Origin: a virus
Length of the DNA stretch: 35,798 nucleotides
Direction: 5' to 3' (one strand)
Virus record (IMG/VR): IMGVR_UViG_3300017748_000033
Location: 1 to 35,798 of that record
Below the pieces are notes generated by a model that saw only the letters and a list, made by a program, of their open reading frames with translations, did not search any database and was not told the DNA's origin. Below, in pieces: positions 33,858 to 35,798 of this stretch. The position numbers were made by a program, and so were the translations under genes. Within the stretch, counting starts at the first letter, position 1. The number at the start of each line of letters is the position of its first letter.

Positions 33858-35060
33858 ATGGTTTTTGATACAGCATGGGACTTGATGAAAGCCGACATTT
33901 ACCATGAGGGGAGAGCCTATTCCAGCATGGACGACTTGATGCCCATTTTGGATGAACAGATTCAAGGGTGGGGAGAAAGCAACAAAAAATTGTCGCCATT
34001 CCCATTCCCTTACAAAAGCGGGAATTATCGCCACAAGTCATGGAAGGGAATGCTGGATAGGGGCTTGGATGATTTTATCACAAACAATCCTGGTTTCCAA
34101 TCAAGTGATGAAATGCTTCCTTCCATGATGCCTTGGATTGGTGGGAAAACACAAATCCAACCGTATGTTCGAGGGCTTGCTGATTTCGCCCCTAATACAC
34201 GGGCTGCTGAGTTGTATGGAGGTAGCGGTTCAACCATTCTTGGTTTGAATAGGGGAACTGGATTTTATGCCGACATAAACCCTGATAATACCAATGCCTT
34301 TCAACACCTCAAAGACGGATTGGGAATCATTGAGATACCCAAAACGAGAGATCGTATGAATGAGATGATTTCAAGAATGAATGATTTGCGATTCCGAAGG
34401 GACGTGAAAGGTGAACAGTTGTCAAGTGATGAACTAAGGGAACTTGCATCGCACTACATCGCAACAAACCATCAAGCGTTTGGCAATTTGAATTATCCTC
34501 AAAGCCAAAAGCAACGTGCAAAATATCCCGAATGGTATCAGGGAACAGGCTACACCGAAGGACCGATATTGAATAGCGGTTGGAGAAGAAGTTCACAACG
34601 AATTATGCCTCATCGTGTTGGCGCACTTGATTTAAGCGCATACCCAGATAGGATGCGTGATGTGGAGATTCATACGGGAGATATTCGAGATACCGTGAAC
34701 TTGCTTGACGGTGATGAGTTGATGTATCTCGACCCTCAATACCTTGACCGTCAAATCCAATACGGGGGTTCCGACCAACAACAATCTGGCACAGGTTATG
34801 ACCAACTTCAAAGAGACACCATACGAATTGGTGCAGAACATGACGGCCCCGTTCTTTATTCAAATTATTTGGTTGGTCCTAAATCGGGCTTGCCAAATGA
34901 GGAAATGATTCGTGATTTATTGGATGGAGGATTTGACTTGCACACGTGGATGCGAAAGCCAAAGCAAAACAAAAGACCTGTCGTTGAAGTTCTTGGACTT
35001 CGCAACTTCCCTGAACACGTCCAAAGAGCGAGACTCAACAAATCCCTGTTTGACTTCTAA
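33858..35060 (+). CDS. Dam-like N6-adenine DNA methyltransferase with N-terminal AW motif
   Basis: The start is the ATG at 33858, decided by GAGGTGAGG ending seven bases upstream; a GTG at 33846 overlaps the previous gene. The first residues MVFDTAWDLMKAD are the recurring AW peptide, placed ahead of the enzyme. The methyltransferase (about 90-385) shows a D12/Dam-class layout: PWIGGKTQIQPYV at 92 (motif X, the SAM-pocket WxGGK), AELYGGSGST at 118 (motif I), YADINPDNTNAFQHL (acidic SAM-binding loop) and LMYLDPQYL at 292-295, where the usual DPPY reads DPQY. The altered motif may lower or change activity. It would methylate adenine in viral or host DNA, for example against restriction. It is the last gene of the + strand run and overlaps the opposing gene by four bases. 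Confidence 0.75.
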   Translation: MVFDTAWDLMKADIYHEGRAYSSMDDLMPILDEQIQGWGESNKKLSPFPFPYKSGNYRHKSWKGMLDRGLDDFITNNPGFQSSDEMLPSMMPWIGGKTQIQPYVRGLADFAPNTRAAELYGGSGSTILGLNRGTGFYADINPDNTNAFQHLKDGLGIIEIPKTRDRMNEMISRMNDLRFRRDVKGEQLSSDELRELASHYIATNHQAFGNLNYPQSQKQRAKYPEWYQGTGYTEGPILNSGWRRSSQRIMPHRVGALDLSAYPDRMRDVEIHTGDIRDTVNLLDGDELMYLDPQYLDRQIQYGGSDQQQSGTGYDQLQRDTIRIGAEHDGPVLYSNYLVGPKSGLPNEEMIRDLLDGGFDLHTWMRKPKQNKRPVVEVLGLRNFPEHVQRARLNKSLFDF

Positions 35061-35798
35061 GCGTGTTGAGCGTGGGTGTAAGTGATTGAGGCGAAAGCCG
35101 CAGTTGCATAAGCAACTCCAAATGTTGCAGGGTCATTCAACGTGAGATTTAATGCAGCGACGGTGTAGTGAATTGCTTCAACCAGCGTTCCCAAAAAGAT
35201 GTTTGCGGCATCGAACACATCAACCCGAATCAAATGAGTTGCCCCGTCCTCTTCACTTTGAAGGGGCTTATACAGGAGGCCAGCAGGGGCGGCAGTTCCG
35301 AAGTTAAGAACAGTCGGTCCGACGTAAGGAATCATAGGAGTTTTAGCCGTCCTGTGAATCGGCGTGATTTGATACGTTCCACCCCCACCTGTGGTGAGTC
35401 CTAAGCCTTGGTCGGATTGAAAGAACAAGTGTGTTTGACCTACCCCTTGAGGGAATTGGGTGAAGCCGCTTGGATTACGTGCATAAAGAACGCCAAGGTC
35501 GGTGATTGGAAGGTCGGCAGCGTTAAAGCCAGCCACGAAGTCATTTCGAAGGTTTTCTTCTGTTCCATCGCTATGCTCAATTGCCGACAATGCAACAGGA
35601 CCAGGGCGAATGAATGACCTCTTATCCTCTATGGCGAGAATGACGGGGTTTGATGCACCCTTGCCGACTCGAACTGCGGCAAGCACCGTGTTCTGCAAGA
35701 CAAGGTGGTTTGACGGCGACTGAGGGTATAATCCCGTCGCCGTATCAACGTAAGAGCCAAACACAAACCCAATGTTGTTTGGCAAGCGAGGATCAACA
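35057..35798 (-). CDS. Unknown protein on the opposite strand (5' partial)
   Basis: The frame is open to the right edge of the window (V-D-P-R precede a TTG at 35785), so the start probably lies outside. At least 246 residues are visible. The protein is rich in Ala, Thr, Gly and Pro and has beta-type strands with loops, for example NNIGFVFGSYVDTATGLYPQ, HLVLQNTVLAAVRVGKGASNPVILAIEDKRS, THLFFQSDQGLGLTTGGGG and THLIRVDVFDAANIFLGTLVEAIHYTV. No Cys is visible, no enzyme motif is recognised and there is no AW motif. A structural or virion-surface role is possible. Its stop (TAG on the - strand) shares four bases with the methyltransferase stop, so the two genes are convergent. Confidence 0.6.
   Translation of the reverse strand, partial: VDPRLPNNIGFVFGSYVDTATGLYPQSPSNHLVLQNTVLAAVRVGKGASNPVILAIEDKRSFIRPGPVALSAIEHSDGTEENLRNDFVAGFNAADLPITDLGVLYARNPSGFTQFPQGVGQTHLFFQSDQGLGLTTGGGGTYQITPIHRTAKTPMIPYVGPTVLNFGTAAPAGLLYKPLQSEEDGATHLIRVDVFDAANIFLGTLVEAIHYTVAALNLTLNDPATFGVAYATAAFASITYTHAQHA

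Noticed and set aside
1-35798. tRNA genes, integrase/attachment sites, CRISPR arrays and IS elements
   Set aside because: None was recognised on reading; gene gaps are nearly all under 50 bases, leaving little room for them.

Overview
This window reads as the structural half of a head-tailed dsDNA virus (Caudoviricetes). It is a nearly gapless, co-directional + strand late region from position 1 to about 35060, followed by one opposite-strand gene that runs out of the window. The gene order is classic: maturation protease/scaffold, major capsid protein, capsid accessory proteins, head-tail adaptor and completion proteins, tail tube, tail assembly chaperones, tape measure, baseplate, giant fibre/hub proteins. 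No terminase, complete portal, integrase, tRNA, CRISPR array or IS element is visible. The style (unusual ligase-like domain upstream of the protease, very large LamG-bearing tail proteins, occasional archaeal-style TATA/T-tract spacer) suggests an uncultured marine virus. An archaeal host such as Marine Group II/Poseidoniales (magrovirus-like) is possible, but this is inference. Most genes carry good Shine-Dalgarno sites, often GGTGAT or GGAGG forms, and several start at TTG.

Layout. 1-2078: large protein, open at its left edge, with a degenerate ATP-dependent-ligase-like domain. 2121-6999: head module (S78-like protease-scaffold, HK97-fold capsid protein, four small capsid-neighbourhood proteins, two small Cys-cluster proteins). 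7013-9299: adaptor, small connector and tail completion proteins. 9310-14242: tail tube, SAP-domain protein, a chaperone pair joined by a likely programmed -1 frameshift at CCCTTTG, and the tape measure. 14244-30450: baseplate protein, two LamG fibre-like proteins and a 2524-residue protein ending in a hub-like domain. 30452-35060: an accessory cassette with a papain-like protein, a small tail-type protein, Cys-rich zinc proteins, a fusion with an HExxH metallopeptidase motif, and a Dam-like DNA methyltransferase. 35057-35798: a convergent gene of unknown function.

The most striking signal is a short recurring peptide, F-x-x-A-W-x(3,4)-K (usually AWxLMKxD). It occurs seven times in six otherwise unrelated proteins: one in the head module and five in the last 4.6 kb. 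It sits at the N terminus, the C terminus or in linkers and would form a small amphipathic helix. I propose it is a tag, perhaps for packaging non-structural cargo (protease-like, zinc-binding and methyltransferase proteins) into the virion, as phage T4 and P1 do by other means. That function is inference; the repetition is directly visible.
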